Assembly (NCBI RefSeq): GCF_000585495.1
Contig: NZ_CP007264.1
Location: 1 to 64,000, forward strand
Reading direction: 5' to 3'
Source of the DNA: Thermococcus nautili
GTDB taxonomy: Archaea > Methanobacteriota_B > Thermococci > Thermococcales > Thermococcaceae
DNA: 64,000 nucleotides
Each line of letters starts with the position of its first letter. Position 1 is the stretch's first letter. Positions 40,781-50,097 of the stretch are shown here, in pieces. The notes under the pieces were generated by a model. It saw nothing but the letters and a program-made list of their open reading frames with translations, was not told where the DNA came from and ran no database searches. Both the position numbers and the translations under genes were made by a program.

Positions 40781-40832
40781 GCTTCCACCCAACCTTTTAA
40801 AGCTCCGACCCTAAATAACCTTGTGGTGGCCG

Positions 40833-41432
40833 ATGACGCTGAGGTTCGTCCTCGACACGAGCATATTCGTCAACCCCGAAATCCGAAAGGACTTCGGCGA
40901 TAACCCAACCGAGGCCATGAAGACCTTTCTGGGCTACGCCGAGAAGCTCTTCGGGAAGGTGGAGTTCTACATGCCGCCGGGCATCTACCGCGAGGTCATG
41001 CACTTCGTTGACGAGGAGCTGAAGCCGGAGATAGAGCTCTACATCATCAAGAAGCCTCCAAACCTGCACGACCTCAAGATTCCGGCCTTCGTCGTTTACG
41101 AGCTCATAGACGACATAAGGAGGCGGGTTGACAAGGGGCTTAGGGTTGCAGAGAAGGCCGTTCGAGAGAGCGTCGTCGAGACGGACAACGTGGACAAGAT
41201 AATCCAGAAGCTCCGGAGGAACTACCGCAAGGCCCTTCGAGAGGGAATCGTTGACAGCAAGGAGGACTTTGAGCTAATTCTTCTCGCCAAGGAGCTGGAC
41301 GCGACGATAGTTTCTGCGGACGTTGGAATCCTGACGTGGGCGCAGAAGATGGGCATCAAGTGGATTGACGCTTCAGCGTTCAAGGATGTCCTTGAGGGTC
41401 TCGTCGAGAAGCTTGGAGGGAAAAATTTATAA
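40833..41432 (+). CDS. RNA-free ribonuclease P (HARP), PIN domain
   Basis: 199 residues of the PIN-domain family formerly known as UPF0278/RNA ligase partner, now as homologues of Aquifex RNase P, which cut 5' leaders of pre-tRNA without RNA. RFVLDTSIFVNPEIR gives the first catalytic Asp; DSKEDFELILLAKELDATIVSADVGILTWA supplies the further acidic residues. Between them lies the helical insertion typical of the family. Start: ATG after GTGGTGG. The next gene is a tRNA, whose TATA box overlaps this stop codon. Thermococcales also have RNA-based RNase P. Confidence 0.9.
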   Translation: MTLRFVLDTSIFVNPEIRKDFGDNPTEAMKTFLGYAEKLFGKVEFYMPPGIYREVMHFVDEELKPEIELYIIKKPPNLHDLKIPAFVVYELIDDIRRRVDKGLRVAEKAVRESVVETDNVDKIIQKLRRNYRKALREGIVDSKEDFELILLAKELDATIVSADVGILTWAQKMGIKWIDASAFKDVLEGLVEKLGGKNL

Positions 41433-41433
41433 A
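41426..41433 (+). promoter_or_regulatory. TATA box of tRNA-Thr(GGT)
   Basis: TTTATAAA overlapping the stop codon of the HARP gene, 30 bases before the tRNA. Confidence 0.7.
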
Positions 41434-41463
41434 GGCTCCCTCCATCGTATCAACGTCAACAGC

Positions 41464-41537
41464 GCCCCGGTGGCTCAGCCTGGTGGAGCGGCCGCTTGGT
41501 AAGCGGCAGGTCGCGGGTTCAAACCCCGCCCGGGGCT
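41464..41537 (+). tRNA. tRNA-Thr (anticodon GGT)
   Basis: Acceptor GCCCCGG/CCGGGGC, discriminator T, encoded CCA (41538-41540). The anticodon stem GCCGC/GCGGC with loop TTGGTAA gives GGT. It complements the TGT isoacceptor at 11399. The trailer starts with a GAAACTTTGC hairpin and the GACCAAGGTTCGT box also found behind tRNA-Arg. Confidence 0.95.
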
Positions 41538-41540
41538 CCA

Positions 41541-41858
41541 TCGAAACTTTGCTGGGCAAAGTTTGACCAAGGTTCGTGATTCTCCTCTAAGAATGCAATT
41601 CTAAGAAGTTTGCACTCTCAAGTGCCAGTACTCTCAAAGAATTCTCTTCAAGGAGCCCTCTGAGGGCTTCTCTAAGAAGCGCTGAACGCCAAAGAATTCT
41701 TTAAGTTGCCGTCGTTCAGGCGTGCTGACCTCAAATTGGTCTCCAAATGATATCAAGAGGAAAGCATTGCCCACTGTGGTGTTGTTCAAATGCTCCCCTT
41801 TTGAGAATGCAGTTCTAGGTAAACTTCTTGCAGTGAACTCTATCGAGGTGGTTATGCC
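41541..41858. repeat. Non-coding palindrome array after tRNA-Thr(GGT)
   Basis: 318 bases without a supportable gene. Hairpin AAACTTTGC/GCAAAGTTT (41544-41564) is the same as at 28914. AGCCCTC/GAGGGCT spans 41654-41668. Repeated fragments of the type CTAAGAA, AATTCT and CTCTCAA give it low complexity. Belongs with the arrays behind tRNA-Leu, -Pro and -Arg by the first hairpin and the GACCAAGGTTCGT box. Confidence 0.6.
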
Positions 41859-42152
41859 TCAGCTCGTCGTGAAGACGGTCCAGCTCTGGTAGTCTGCCTC
41901 TATGAGAACCTCAAGAACGTCTTCCTCTCCGTACCGTATCTCCCTTACGGTTATCTCCTTCTTCACGCGCCCCTTCACTACTGCCTTGTGGACCTCTTTT
42001 GGGAGCTCTTCCGTGACCGGGATTATTCCGTCCTTCACGTATATCCCGGTTAGCTTGCCTCTCTGAAGCAGAAAGCCCCTCACTGGGACCACGTATTCAT
42101 CAAACCCCACATCATATCCGGTGTTTTCAACACGTCCGACCCCAACTGTCAT
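41859..42152 (-). CDS. Small protein, unknown
   Basis: 97-residue, mostly beta protein (MTVGVGRVENTGYDVGFDEY...LEVLIEADYQSWTVFTTS) without cysteine clusters or membrane helices. Start: ATG after GGGTGATTCG. Not recognised. Confidence 0.65.
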   Translation of the reverse strand: MTVGVGRVENTGYDVGFDEYVVPVRGFLLQRGKLTGIYVKDGIIPVTEELPKEVHKAVVKGRVKKEITVREIRYGEEDVLEVLIEADYQSWTVFTTS

Positions 42153-42241
42153 ACGAATCACCCATGTGTAAGTTTTCTATTACATATTTCCTCTTTAACT
42201 TTAAAAACCTTTCTGGGCAAAAATGGGTAGAAAAGGGCAGT

Positions 42242-43744
42242 TCAGTAGTCCACTTCGCCCTTCTCCTTCAGCTCGAGGTACATCCTCCAGCTGAGGACGG
42301 GCTTTTTAGCGGCAAGAACGTCGTCAACGCGCCTCACGGCGGTGTTGTGGGGAGCGCCCTTGACGACCTCGGGGTTGGTGTAGGCTTCCTCGCTTATCCT
42401 CTTCAGCGCCTCGACGTACGCGTCAATCTCCTCCCTGCTGACCGTCTCGGTCGGCTCAATCATAAGCGCCTCGTGCACAATCAGCGGGAAGTAAACCGTC
42501 GGCGCGTGCAGTCCGAAGTCGAGCAACCTCTTCGCCACATCCATCGCGGTAACTCCGGTCTCTTTCTTCATTGGTTCGGCTGAGAATACCGTCTCGTGTT
42601 TCCTCAGGGTCTTGCCGGGCAACTCGTAGCCCTTCGTTCCCAAAAGCTTCCTCGTCAGGTAGTTGGCGTTGAGAACAGCTATCTCGCTCGCGTTCTTCAG
42701 TCCGTCCCTGCCCATGACCTTGAGGTAAACGAGAGCCCTCACCATGACCGCGAAGTTGCCGTAGAGCTCCTTCACCTTCCCTATGCTCTTGGGCACGTCG
42801 TAGTCGAGGTAGTAGCGCTCCCCATCGTAACCCACCAGCGGAACGGGCAGGTAGTCCTTGAGGAAGTCCTTAACTCCGACTGGTCCGCTTCCCGGCCCTC
42901 CTCCACCGTGCGGTGTCGAGAACGTCTTGTGCAGGTTGAGGTGAACGACGTCGAAGCCCATGTCTCCAGGTCTGACCTTTCCGAGGACGGCGTTTAAGTT
43001 GGCACCATCGTAGTAGAGAAGTCCACCGGCCTTGTGGACTATCTTCGCTATCTCGAGTATCTCGTCCTCGAAGATGCCGAGGGTGTTGGGGTTAGTGAGC
43101 ATCAATCCAGCCGTCCTCTCGCCCACGGCGTTCTCAAGGGCCTCCAGGTCCATCGTCCCCTCTTCCGTCGAGGGAATCTCGATGACCTTGAAGCCGGCCA
43201 TCGCCGCGCTGGCCGGATTCGTTCCATGGGCGGAATCGGCAACGAGCATCTCGTCCCTCTGCGGTTCGCCGTTGTCAAGGTGGTAGGCCCTTATTATTGA
43301 AACACCTGTAAACTCGCCGTTCGCTCCCGCTGCCGGCTGTAAAGTAAAGCGGTCCATGCCGGTTATCTCTTTGAGCCACTGCTCCAGCTCCCACATTATC
43401 CTAAGCGCGCCCTGAACTGTTCTCTCATCCTGGTAGGGGTGAACGTAGGCGACCCCGGGGTGACCGGCTATCTCCTCGTTTATCTTGGGGTTGTACTTCA
43501 TGGTGCACGAGCCGAGCGGGTAGATACCGGAATCGACGCCGTAGTTCATCTCGCTTAAGCGGGTGTAGTGCTTCACTATCTCTGGCTCGCTCAGCTCGGG
43601 AAGGTTGAGAGTGCTCTTCCTTTTGAGCTTCTCCGGGATTTCGACATCAACGTCCTCAATCGGCTTCGGCAACGTATAGCCGACCCTTCCCTCGCGGGAA
43701 AGCTCGAAGATGAGGGGTTCGTCCCACTTAGCCTGGCGGAACAT
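42242..43744 (-). CDS. gcvPB: Glycine dehydrogenase (decarboxylating) subunit 2
   Basis: P-protein of the glycine cleavage system, PLP-bearing subunit (500 residues). PLP-lysine region [24 protein letters not shown] near residue 270; the N-terminus contains [13 protein letters not shown]. It forms the alpha2beta2 P-protein with the gene directly upstream, one base apart. Confidence 0.96.
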   Translation of the reverse strand: MFRQAKWDEPLIFELSREGRVGYTLPKPIEDVDVEIPEKLKRKSTLNLPELSEPEIVKHYTRLSEMNYGVDSGIYPLGSCTMKYNPKINEEIAGHPGVAYVHPYQDERTVQGALRIMWELEQWLKEITGMDRFTLQPAAGANGEFTGVSIIRAYHLDNGEPQRDEMLVADSAHGTNPASAAMAGFKVIEIPSTEEGTMDLEALENAVGERTAGLMLTNPNTLGIFEDEILEIAKIVHKAGGLLYYDGANLNAVLGKVRPGDMGFDVVHLNLHKTFSTPHGGGGPGSGPVGVKDFLKDYLPVPLVGYDGERYYLDYDVPKSIGKVKELYGNFAVMVRALVYLKVMGRDGLKNASEIAVLNANYLTRKLLGTKGYELPGKTLRKHETVFSAEPMKKETGVTAMDVAKRLLDFGLHAPTVYFPLIVHEALMIEPTETVSREEIDAYVEALKRISEEAYTNPEVVKGAPHNTAVRRVDDVLAAKKPVLSWRMYLELKEKGEVDY

Positions 43745-45091
43745 TCAGGCCACCTCCTTGAGGGCCTCGATTAGGGCATCAACCCATTCCTTCCTCGTCG
43801 TCTCGGTCGCCGAGAAGAGCGCGGTTTCGCCAAGCTCAGGGAAGTGCTCCCCGATGTAGTAGCCACCGTGGATTCCCCTCGCGAGAAGGACCTCGTGTAT
43901 CTCGCCGTAGGGCCTTCCGAAGCGAGCCGGCACGTCCTTGAAGTAGAGGCCCTCAAAGGGAATCTCGGCAACCTCGCTCAGCCTCCTCTTTAAGTAGGCG
44001 GTGTTCTTGAGTATGACCTCGCCGAGCTCCTTCAGGCCCTTCGGCCCGAGGCTGGCCAGGTGTATGGCGGAAGCAACGGCAACGAGTGCCTCGTTGGAGC
44101 AGATGTTCGACGTAGCTTTAGCGCGCCTGATGTGCTGTTCCCTCGTCTGGAGCGTCATGACGAAGGCCCTCTTTCCGTCAGCATCTTTCGTCATTCCGAT
44201 TATCCTGCCCGGCATCTGGCGGATGAGCTTCTTGTCGTCCCTGACTGCAAAAACACCGGCCCTTGGCCCGCCGAAGTTCATGGGGTTGCCGAGGTAAGAT
44301 GCCTCGCCGACCGCTATGTCCGCCCCAAGCTCGCCCGGCGCCTCAAAGATTCCGAGCATCGTCGGGTCGGCCCCAACGACGAAGTAGGCACCGGCTTCCT
44401 TGGCTATCTCGCCTATCTCCTTAACGTTTTCCTCAACGAGACCGAAGAAGTTGGCCATCTCGACGTAAACTCCGGCCGCGTTTTCAACGGCTTCCTTGAG
44501 ATTCTCGATGTCGAGCTGGCCGTTCTCGTCCCAGGGAACCTCGACTATCTCAAGGTTCGCACCGCGGGTGTAGGTTTCTATGACGGCCCTCTTCTCCGGG
44601 CTTATCGCCTTGGGAATCACGAAGCGCTTCCTCTTGCCCCTGTGGAGTCTAACTGTCATCAAAGCGGCCTCCGCTATCGCCGTCCCCCAGTCGTACATCG
44701 AGGAGTTGACTACCGGCAGGCCGTAGAGCTCGGCCATCATGCTCTGGTACTCGAAGAGCGCCTGGAGCATCCCCTGGCTTATCTCGGGCTGGTAGGGGGT
44801 GTAGGCGGTCAGGAACTCGCTCCTCTCGATGAGGTACTTAACGTGAGCCGGGACGTAGTGGAAGTAGGTTCCAGCTCCGAGAAAGCTCGGCATCTCGAGG
44901 ACGGTTTTGTTCTTTGAGAGGACCTCGTTGAGCTCAAGGAAGACCTCGTACTCGCTCTTTCCCTCCGGGAGGTTGAACTCTTTGACCATTCCTTCGGGAA
45001 CGTCGGAGAAGAGCTCGTCAATTGAACTGAAGCCGATTTCCTTCAGCATTTCATCCCTCTGGGCGAGGTTGGGAAGGTAGTGCTTTCCCAT
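43745..45091 (-). CDS. gcvPA: Glycine dehydrogenase (decarboxylating) subunit 1
   Basis: Partner of the PLP subunit, about 448 residues. Typical segments: [35 protein letters not shown], and [24 protein letters not shown]. The start is the ATG (MGKHYLPNL) after GAGGTGG. gcvT, gcvH and lipoate genes are not in the window. Confidence 0.96.
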   Translation of the reverse strand: MGKHYLPNLAQRDEMLKEIGFSSIDELFSDVPEGMVKEFNLPEGKSEYEVFLELNEVLSKNKTVLEMPSFLGAGTYFHYVPAHVKYLIERSEFLTAYTPYQPEISQGMLQALFEYQSMMAELYGLPVVNSSMYDWGTAIAEAALMTVRLHRGKRKRFVIPKAISPEKRAVIETYTRGANLEIVEVPWDENGQLDIENLKEAVENAAGVYVEMANFFGLVEENVKEIGEIAKEAGAYFVVGADPTMLGIFEAPGELGADIAVGEASYLGNPMNFGGPRAGVFAVRDDKKLIRQMPGRIIGMTKDADGKRAFVMTLQTREQHIRRAKATSNICSNEALVAVASAIHLASLGPKGLKELGEVILKNTAYLKRRLSEVAEIPFEGLYFKDVPARFGRPYGEIHEVLLARGIHGGYYIGEHFPELGETALFSATETTRKEWVDALIEALKEVA

Positions 45092-45227
45092 GGCAACCAC
45101 CTCGAAAGGTTAAGACGGTCGTTTGAAGTACTCCCCTGAGATTATATGCCTTGTGCTCCTGTACATTAGTACAGCCATGTACATCGAAAGCCTTAAAGCC
45201 GGCCCGATAACTTCGTGGGGGATGGGC

Positions 45228-45908
45228 ATGATAATCGGCTTCGACTTCGACGGAACGCTCGTGGACAGCTACTCCTGCATAGAGGAGGCCTTTAAGCGGG
45301 CACTTGAGAAGCGCTACCGCTGGCTCCCTGGAAAGGGGCTGTGGGCGAAGCTCCTGACGAGAATCGAGCTCCAGTTCGAGAGACCGAGCCTTGGTGGCCA
45401 TAAAAAGACCCACAAACCGCCGTTCTTCCTCCGGACGAAGTTCTTCGAGACGTGGTTCATCGAGAGGGCGAAGCTTAGTCAGCCCATAGACGACGCCCCG
45501 GAGTTACTTAAAAAGCTCAAGGAGGAGGGCCACACGGTCATCTCCTTCTCGGCAGAGGACTTCATAGACGGCATGAAGGTCAAACGGCTGAAGATGGCCG
45601 GCCTCTACGACCTCTTCGACGACGTCATCGTCTTTGGCAGGGAGATGACGCTCGACGAGGCCTTTCAGCTCGTCCGCGAAAAGTACGGGAACGAGACCTT
45701 CATCTGGGTGGACGACAAGCCCTGGCGCTTCATCGGCAGAGGCGACGAGAACACGGAGTTCGTGTGGTACTACTTCCCGTTCACCGCTCGCTTCGTCGAG
45801 AAGAACCGCGAGAAGCTCGCCCTAATCCCGCACCTTCACGTCATAAGGGACCTGTGGAGCCTGTTCGATGTGATTGAGAACGTCCGAAAGAGAAAACATC
45901 CAGAATGA
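45228..45908 (+). CDS. HAD-superfamily hydrolase
   Basis: About 226 residues, starting MIIGFDFDGTLVDSYSC, the HAD motif I with nucleophile and acid/base aspartates. Motif II-like VISFSAEDF and motif IV FIWVDDKPWRF follow. A phosphatase is likely; the substrate is unknown. A longer in-frame start lies in GC-poor sequence without a ribosome binding site, so the later Met after GGGGGATGGGC is preferred. Confidence 0.85.
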   Translation: MIIGFDFDGTLVDSYSCIEEAFKRALEKRYRWLPGKGLWAKLLTRIELQFERPSLGGHKKTHKPPFFLRTKFFETWFIERAKLSQPIDDAPELLKKLKEEGHTVISFSAEDFIDGMKVKRLKMAGLYDLFDDVIVFGREMTLDEAFQLVREKYGNETFIWVDDKPWRFIGRGDENTEFVWYYFPFTARFVEKNREKLALIPHLHVIRDLWSLFDVIENVRKRKHPE

Positions 45909-45953
45909 TAAACTATTTTTAGGATGTTCTCCAACTACCTTTGGAGGATGCCC

Positions 45954-46529
45954 ATGAAGAGCCCCTTCAAGAGCAGGGTAGTGATACTCTCACTGGTCGC
46001 GTTTGTTGCGATACTAGTCCTCTCCATAGGCCCTTGGTGGAAGGACCTCATGGGTGGTATAACTCCTGCACCCCCTAACGTTACGGCGATTTACCTCGGC
46101 CCTTCACCTCCAGAGGGAAAGTGGCAGTTCACCATCGGGGACAGGCTCCTCGATGACTGCTCCGTTGCGTACGTTTACAACTTTACACCAACTGGAGTGC
46201 TCACCGTTTATGAAATAGATGCTGGAACGTTGAAAGCCCTTGGCTTCGAAACGAACGATACCGAATGCGAGGGGAACCTTGGCTACGGCTACCTTGCAGT
46301 TAACTTCAGTCAGGAAATTGACACGCTCTCAATAGTCGTTTGGACGAGCAAGAGCTCCTCAACCGGCGATGAGGTTTACTTCGTCGAGCTTGGTAGCTGG
46401 AAGTTCGTGAACGGCTCCTACATCGGCTACATAGCGCCGCCTATGGACAAAAACTACATGCTCCTGGGCCTTGAGGCGGTCAAAGAAATGGTGAACGAAA
46501 CCGGAATCCACTACATCAATCGCCGCTGA
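45954..46529 (+). CDS. Secreted or membrane-anchored protein, unknown
   Basis: About 191 residues. N-terminal signal anchor (VVILSLVAFVAILVLSIGPWW), then an extracytoplasmic domain with several N-glycosylation sequons (NVT, NFT, NDT, NFS, NGS, NET). Start: ATG after GGAGGATG. It overlaps the convergent gene by 14 bases. Not recognised. Confidence 0.75.
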   Translation: MKSPFKSRVVILSLVAFVAILVLSIGPWWKDLMGGITPAPPNVTAIYLGPSPPEGKWQFTIGDRLLDDCSVAYVYNFTPTGVLTVYEIDAGTLKALGFETNDTECEGNLGYGYLAVNFSQEIDTLSIVVWTSKSSSTGDEVYFVELGSWKFVNGSYIGYIAPPMDKNYMLLGLEAVKEMVNETGIHYINRR

Positions 46530-46794
46530 GGTACTCCAGGGTGTCCTCCACAAACTCATCCCAGTCCTCGTCGCTTACCTCTTCGATTTTGAGGCTGAAT
46601 TCCCGCCCAAGGTTCCACCTGACCGCTATTTTCCCGTTATCCGTTTCCGCGATGACGAGCCCGAATGGAACGTCCCCCATCCAGTGGTGCTTTGAGAAAT
46701 CAACGCGGAACCCCCTTTTCCTTAGCTCCTCAAGAATCAGTTCGTATGTCCTCGCGGGCCCGTGCGGACTCCTCGCAAACCCAATGTAGGCCAT
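46516..46794 (-). CDS. Small protein, unknown
   Basis: 92 residues, alpha/beta, starting MAYIGFARSPHGPARTYELILEELRKRGFRVDF; looks like a small soluble domain with an acidic tail. Not recognised. The tail overlaps the convergent upstream gene. Confidence 0.7.
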   Translation of the reverse strand: MAYIGFARSPHGPARTYELILEELRKRGFRVDFSKHHWMGDVPFGLVIAETDNGKIAVRWNLGREFSLKIEEVSDEDWDEFVEDTLEYLSGD

Positions 46795-46885
46795 TTTTAC
46801 TCACCATTGTTACCTTGGTGGACGGACTTAAAACCTTTTCGGTTTCCCTAACAAAGTTTAAAAGCATTTAAACGAACCTAAAACC

Positions 46886-47563
46886 ATGGAACCAAAGCCC
46901 CTTCCTGAGAAGGCACTGCTCCTCGGGAAAAACCTCATCATAGCCGACCTGCACCTCGGCTACGAGATAGCGATGGCCAGGGAGGGGTTCTACCTCCCCA
47001 GGGTCTTCCACGAGGTCGTCGGAGATTTAAAGGGTCTAATAAGGCGCGAAAGGCCGAAGAGGCTAATCATAAACGGCGACCTGAAGCATTCCTTCATCCC
47101 TGAGTGGCGCGAGAGGGCGGAGCTCAAGGCGTTTTTCGAAGAGATTAATCCGCTCGTTGAAGAGATAGTCCTCGTCAGGGGGAACCACGACGTTGGAACG
47201 CTCTGGCTTAGAGAACTCGGCGTTGAGGTCGTTGATGAACTTGAGCTCGGAAGGTGGAAGCTCGTTCACGGCCACAAGGTCGTTGAAGGCGAGCGCTTCA
47301 TAATCGGCCACGAGCACCCGGCGATAAGGCTCAGGGACGAGGTTGGGGCCATCGTTAAGGTTCCGGCCTTTCTCCTCGGCGAGAAACTCATAGTCCTGCC
47401 CGCGTTCAGCCCCTGGGCCTACGGCAACGATGTCCTCAGGGAGATTGTATCGCCGTTCCTCAGGTTTTATAGTGAGGACTTCAGGGTTCTTGTACCCGTT
47501 GGTAATGAACTCCTGGATTTTGGACGGCTCTCCAGCCTTAGGACAGCCCTCTCACGGCTGTGA
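46886..47563 (+). CDS. Metallophosphoesterase
   Basis: 225 residues of the Mre11/SbcD-related archaeal phosphoesterase group (COG1407-like). The metal-binding motifs are all present: ADLHLGYE, INGDLKHSF, VRGNHD, VHGHKV and GHEHPAI. Often linked with DNA repair genes; here it stands before a PrsW gene. Substrate unknown. Confidence 0.88.
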   Translation: MEPKPLPEKALLLGKNLIIADLHLGYEIAMAREGFYLPRVFHEVVGDLKGLIRRERPKRLIINGDLKHSFIPEWRERAELKAFFEEINPLVEEIVLVRGNHDVGTLWLRELGVEVVDELELGRWKLVHGHKVVEGERFIIGHEHPAIRLRDEVGAIVKVPAFLLGEKLIVLPAFSPWAYGNDVLREIVSPFLRFYSEDFRVLVPVGNELLDFGRLSSLRTALSRL

Positions 47564-47608
47564 CGAAAAGTTTAAACCCCTCAAAGATTACCCTCATGGG
47601 TGATAGCG

Positions 47609-48313
47609 ATGGACGTGCTGACAACGCTTTTGTTCTTCGCCTACGCTCCGGCACTCGCGATACTCTGGTACTTCTATCACAAGGATAAGTACGAGCCAGA
47701 ACCGAAGCGCTACGTCATAACGACGTTTCTTCTTGGGGCAACGCTCTCGGTTGGCATCGCATACATCCTCGAGAGCATTCTCACCATCGGCGGGCTCATA
47801 CAGCCAATCCTGCCCACGACGGCCTTTTACGTTGCCCTCGTCGCCGGTCTCGTTGAGGAGCCGGCTAAGGCCCTCGCGGTCAGGTTCCCCTACAAGGCCG
47901 GTCAGATGGACGGCATAATGGACGGTCTCGTCTACGGAGTCGCAGCGGGTCTCGGCTTCGCCGCCACTGAAAACTTCCTCTACGGCCTTGGCTGGGGCGT
48001 CGCGGTAACGCTGACGAGAGCATTCCTGACGCCCTTCGCCCACGGCACCTGGACTGCCATAATCGGCGTCGGCTACGGCCTAAAAGCTGAGGGAAAGGTT
48101 GATTCCCTTGCTCAGTTCTACGCCCTTGCGATACTCCTTCACTTCACCTGGGACTACTTTGCATTCCTGAGCGCGACTGTTCCGGCCTACAACATAATGC
48201 TGATATTCCTCCTCCTCGTGAACCTCTCAATCCTCCGCTACTTCCTCATCCTGGGAGAGGAAGAAGACAGGCAGAGGTTCTGGTATTACCTCGTCAGGAG
48301 GGGATGGCGGTGA
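47609..48313 (+). CDS. PrsW-family intramembrane metalloprotease
   Basis: About 234 residues with seven or so transmembrane helices. The conserved motifs are LVEEPAKALAV (EExxK), DGLVYGVAAGLGFAATEN, AHGTWTAI and LHFTWDY, supplying Glu and His zinc ligands. Bacterial PrsW cleaves an anti-sigma factor; in archaea the substrate is unknown. Start: ATG after GGGTGATAGCG. The next small gene overlaps by 10 bases. Confidence 0.88.
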   Translation: MDVLTTLLFFAYAPALAILWYFYHKDKYEPEPKRYVITTFLLGATLSVGIAYILESILTIGGLIQPILPTTAFYVALVAGLVEEPAKALAVRFPYKAGQMDGIMDGLVYGVAAGLGFAATENFLYGLGWGVAVTLTRAFLTPFAHGTWTAIIGVGYGLKAEGKVDSLAQFYALAILLHFTWDYFAFLSATVPAYNIMLIFLLLVNLSILRYFLILGEEEDRQRFWYYLVRRGWR

Positions 48314-48519
48314 AGAACGACGAAAAGCTTGAAAGGGCCCTCTTTGAAGCCCGCCCCTACGTGGAGTACTGGGACAGGCTGGAGAACCTTGTTAGGAGAC
48401 TCTGGGAGGAGGCGACCGACGAGGAGAACTTCCTCCAGCTTCTGAATGAGGAAATTCAGCGCGCCGAGGAGCCCTTCAAAACAGATTTGAAGATTTTCCT
48501 CCAGAAATTCGGGGGGTAA
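48304..48519 (+). CDS. Small helical protein coupled to PrsW
   Basis: 71 residues, charged and helical (LERALFEARPYVEYWDRLENLVRRLWEEATDEENFLQLLNEE). Start ATG or a GTG two codons later, both near GGAGGGG. Overlap with the protease gene suggests co-translation, hence a possible partner or substrate regulator. Not recognised. Confidence 0.7.
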   Translation: MAVKNDEKLERALFEARPYVEYWDRLENLVRRLWEEATDEENFLQLLNEEIQRAEEPFKTDLKIFLQKFGG

Positions 48520-48522
48520 CTG

Positions 48523-49152
48523 ATGAAACGCGTTCTCCTGGCGGTTTTTGTTGTTTTTCTCCTTACGTTTCTTACCTCCTCGTTCGTGCCGTTCCAGCCA
48601 TCTTCCAGCACTCGAACCCTCACTTCTGGGGAGGTTATTGAAGCACTCACCAGCTACAGTCCCGATTCCATCTGCTGGACTGCAAACGTTACCAACGGGC
48701 TTTCAGAGAAATCGGTTTACGCCTGTATGAACTTTCAGAACTCCAGCGCGTCCTGGAGGATAACCAGGGATGGAAGGGAGTACGCCGTTGTTTTGAACCC
48801 CGAGACCAACGATACTTTTCTCAGAGATTTAGCCTTCAACAGTGCGTGGATTGAGTGGAACGTTTTGAACTTCATCAGATACGTCGCCCAGAACGGGAAG
48901 CTTGTAAACATCACGCGTTCAGATGGGATTTATCACTTAACGTTCCAGCTCAACAGAACGGAGACCGTGAACGCCGGCCCGCTCGAAAACCCCTATATTA
49001 TAACCACAAAGCTCAGTATGAGGCTTGTTCTTAGTGTGGATTCCAACGGGAGACCTCTTGGGGGTGTTTTCGAGCAGAGAACTTACACCTCTGCTGGGGG
49101 AAGTGAGGGCCTGTTGACGGGCAACTTTACGGTTCTCGGGGAGTGGCATTAA
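48523..49152 (+). CDS. Secreted protein, unknown
   Basis: 209 residues: an N-terminal hydrophobic signal (VLLAVFVVFLLTFLTSSFV), then an extracytoplasmic beta-rich domain with many N-glycosylation sequons. It follows the PrsW-associated gene by three bases, so these genes are one operon and this protein might be connected with the protease. Not recognised. Confidence 0.75.
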   Translation: MKRVLLAVFVVFLLTFLTSSFVPFQPSSSTRTLTSGEVIEALTSYSPDSICWTANVTNGLSEKSVYACMNFQNSSASWRITRDGREYAVVLNPETNDTFLRDLAFNSAWIEWNVLNFIRYVAQNGKLVNITRSDGIYHLTFQLNRTETVNAGPLENPYIITTKLSMRLVLSVDSNGRPLGGVFEQRTYTSAGGSEGLLTGNFTVLGEWH

Positions 49153-49305
49153 CCTCTTTCTTCTCTCTCATGAACGATATTCCCCTGGTTGTAATCACTT
49201 ACAATGACGGTGTTTTATCCAGTACGATTTTCAATTTTTCCTCAATCGAAAAGTATTTAAACTCGATTCTCCTTTCCCATCTGAAAACGAGTGGGGGTAG
49301 TAGTG

Positions 49306-50097
49306 ATGAGGAAGGTTGCCCTCTCGCTGTTCCTCGTTGCGATTGTTGTCCTCGCCGCTGGATGTGTTGGTAAAAGCACCGGCCTAACCGAGGAGAAGGT
49401 CATCAATGCCATAAAGAACATAAAAACGGCCCATTATGATGAGAACTTCACGATGGCCATGGACTTCACGATACCTGACGACAATACCACCATCAACATG
49501 ACCATGCACTTCAGGATAAACGCTATGATGGACCGCGTGAAGAAAAGGGCCCTCGGCAACTACACCGGTTGGGTTTACTATAGTGGTCTTAACATGACGT
49601 TCAACTGGCCCGTTTATATTGAAGGCAACGACACCTACCTAAAAGTTGACGGCAAGTGGTACAACGCCACCGATAATCAGGAAACCGGCGCCGGCTCTTA
49701 CAACCTCGACGCGATACGGGCAATCCTCAACTCGACCAACGTGAGCATAATGCCCGTTGATGGCGGTTACCAGTTCAAACTCAACGTTACTTTTGAGCAG
49801 TTCGCCAACGCCACGGGAAGAACTTATGCCTTGGACAGGCTCTTCCAGATAAACGGCACCGTCGAGACCCACGCGGGATGGGTTCTCGTGAAGCTCAAGA
49901 AGGATGGCACTCCCTACTACATAGAGACATACTTTGACCTCACCCTCAATATCCCCCATCCACTCACCAACGACACGATTCCAGTGCACGTGATAGTTCA
50001 CGACAGCGAGGCCCTCAACAAGATTAACGAGCCCGTGGTAATAGAAAAGCCGAAAGGGGTGGAAAACGCCCCACGTTTTGATGGACTCTGGGACTAA
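49306..50097 (+). CDS. Lipoprotein with beta-rich ectodomain
   Basis: About 263 residues. Signal peptide with lipobox (MRKVALSLFLVAIVVLAAGC), then a LolA-like beta domain (FTMAMDFTIPDDNTTINMTMHFRINA...YLKVDGKWYNATDNQ) with numerous sequons. Own promoter: TATA-like GTATTTAAAC about 50 bases upstream. Start: the ATG in GTGATGAGG. It converges on the DUF1667 gene with a four-base overlap. Function unknown. Confidence 0.8.
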   Translation: MRKVALSLFLVAIVVLAAGCVGKSTGLTEEKVINAIKNIKTAHYDENFTMAMDFTIPDDNTTINMTMHFRINAMMDRVKKRALGNYTGWVYYSGLNMTFNWPVYIEGNDTYLKVDGKWYNATDNQETGAGSYNLDAIRAILNSTNVSIMPVDGGYQFKLNVTFEQFANATGRTYALDRLFQINGTVETHAGWVLVKLKKDGTPYYIETYFDLTLNIPHPLTNDTIPVHVIVHDSEALNKINEPVVIEKPKGVENAPRFDGLWD

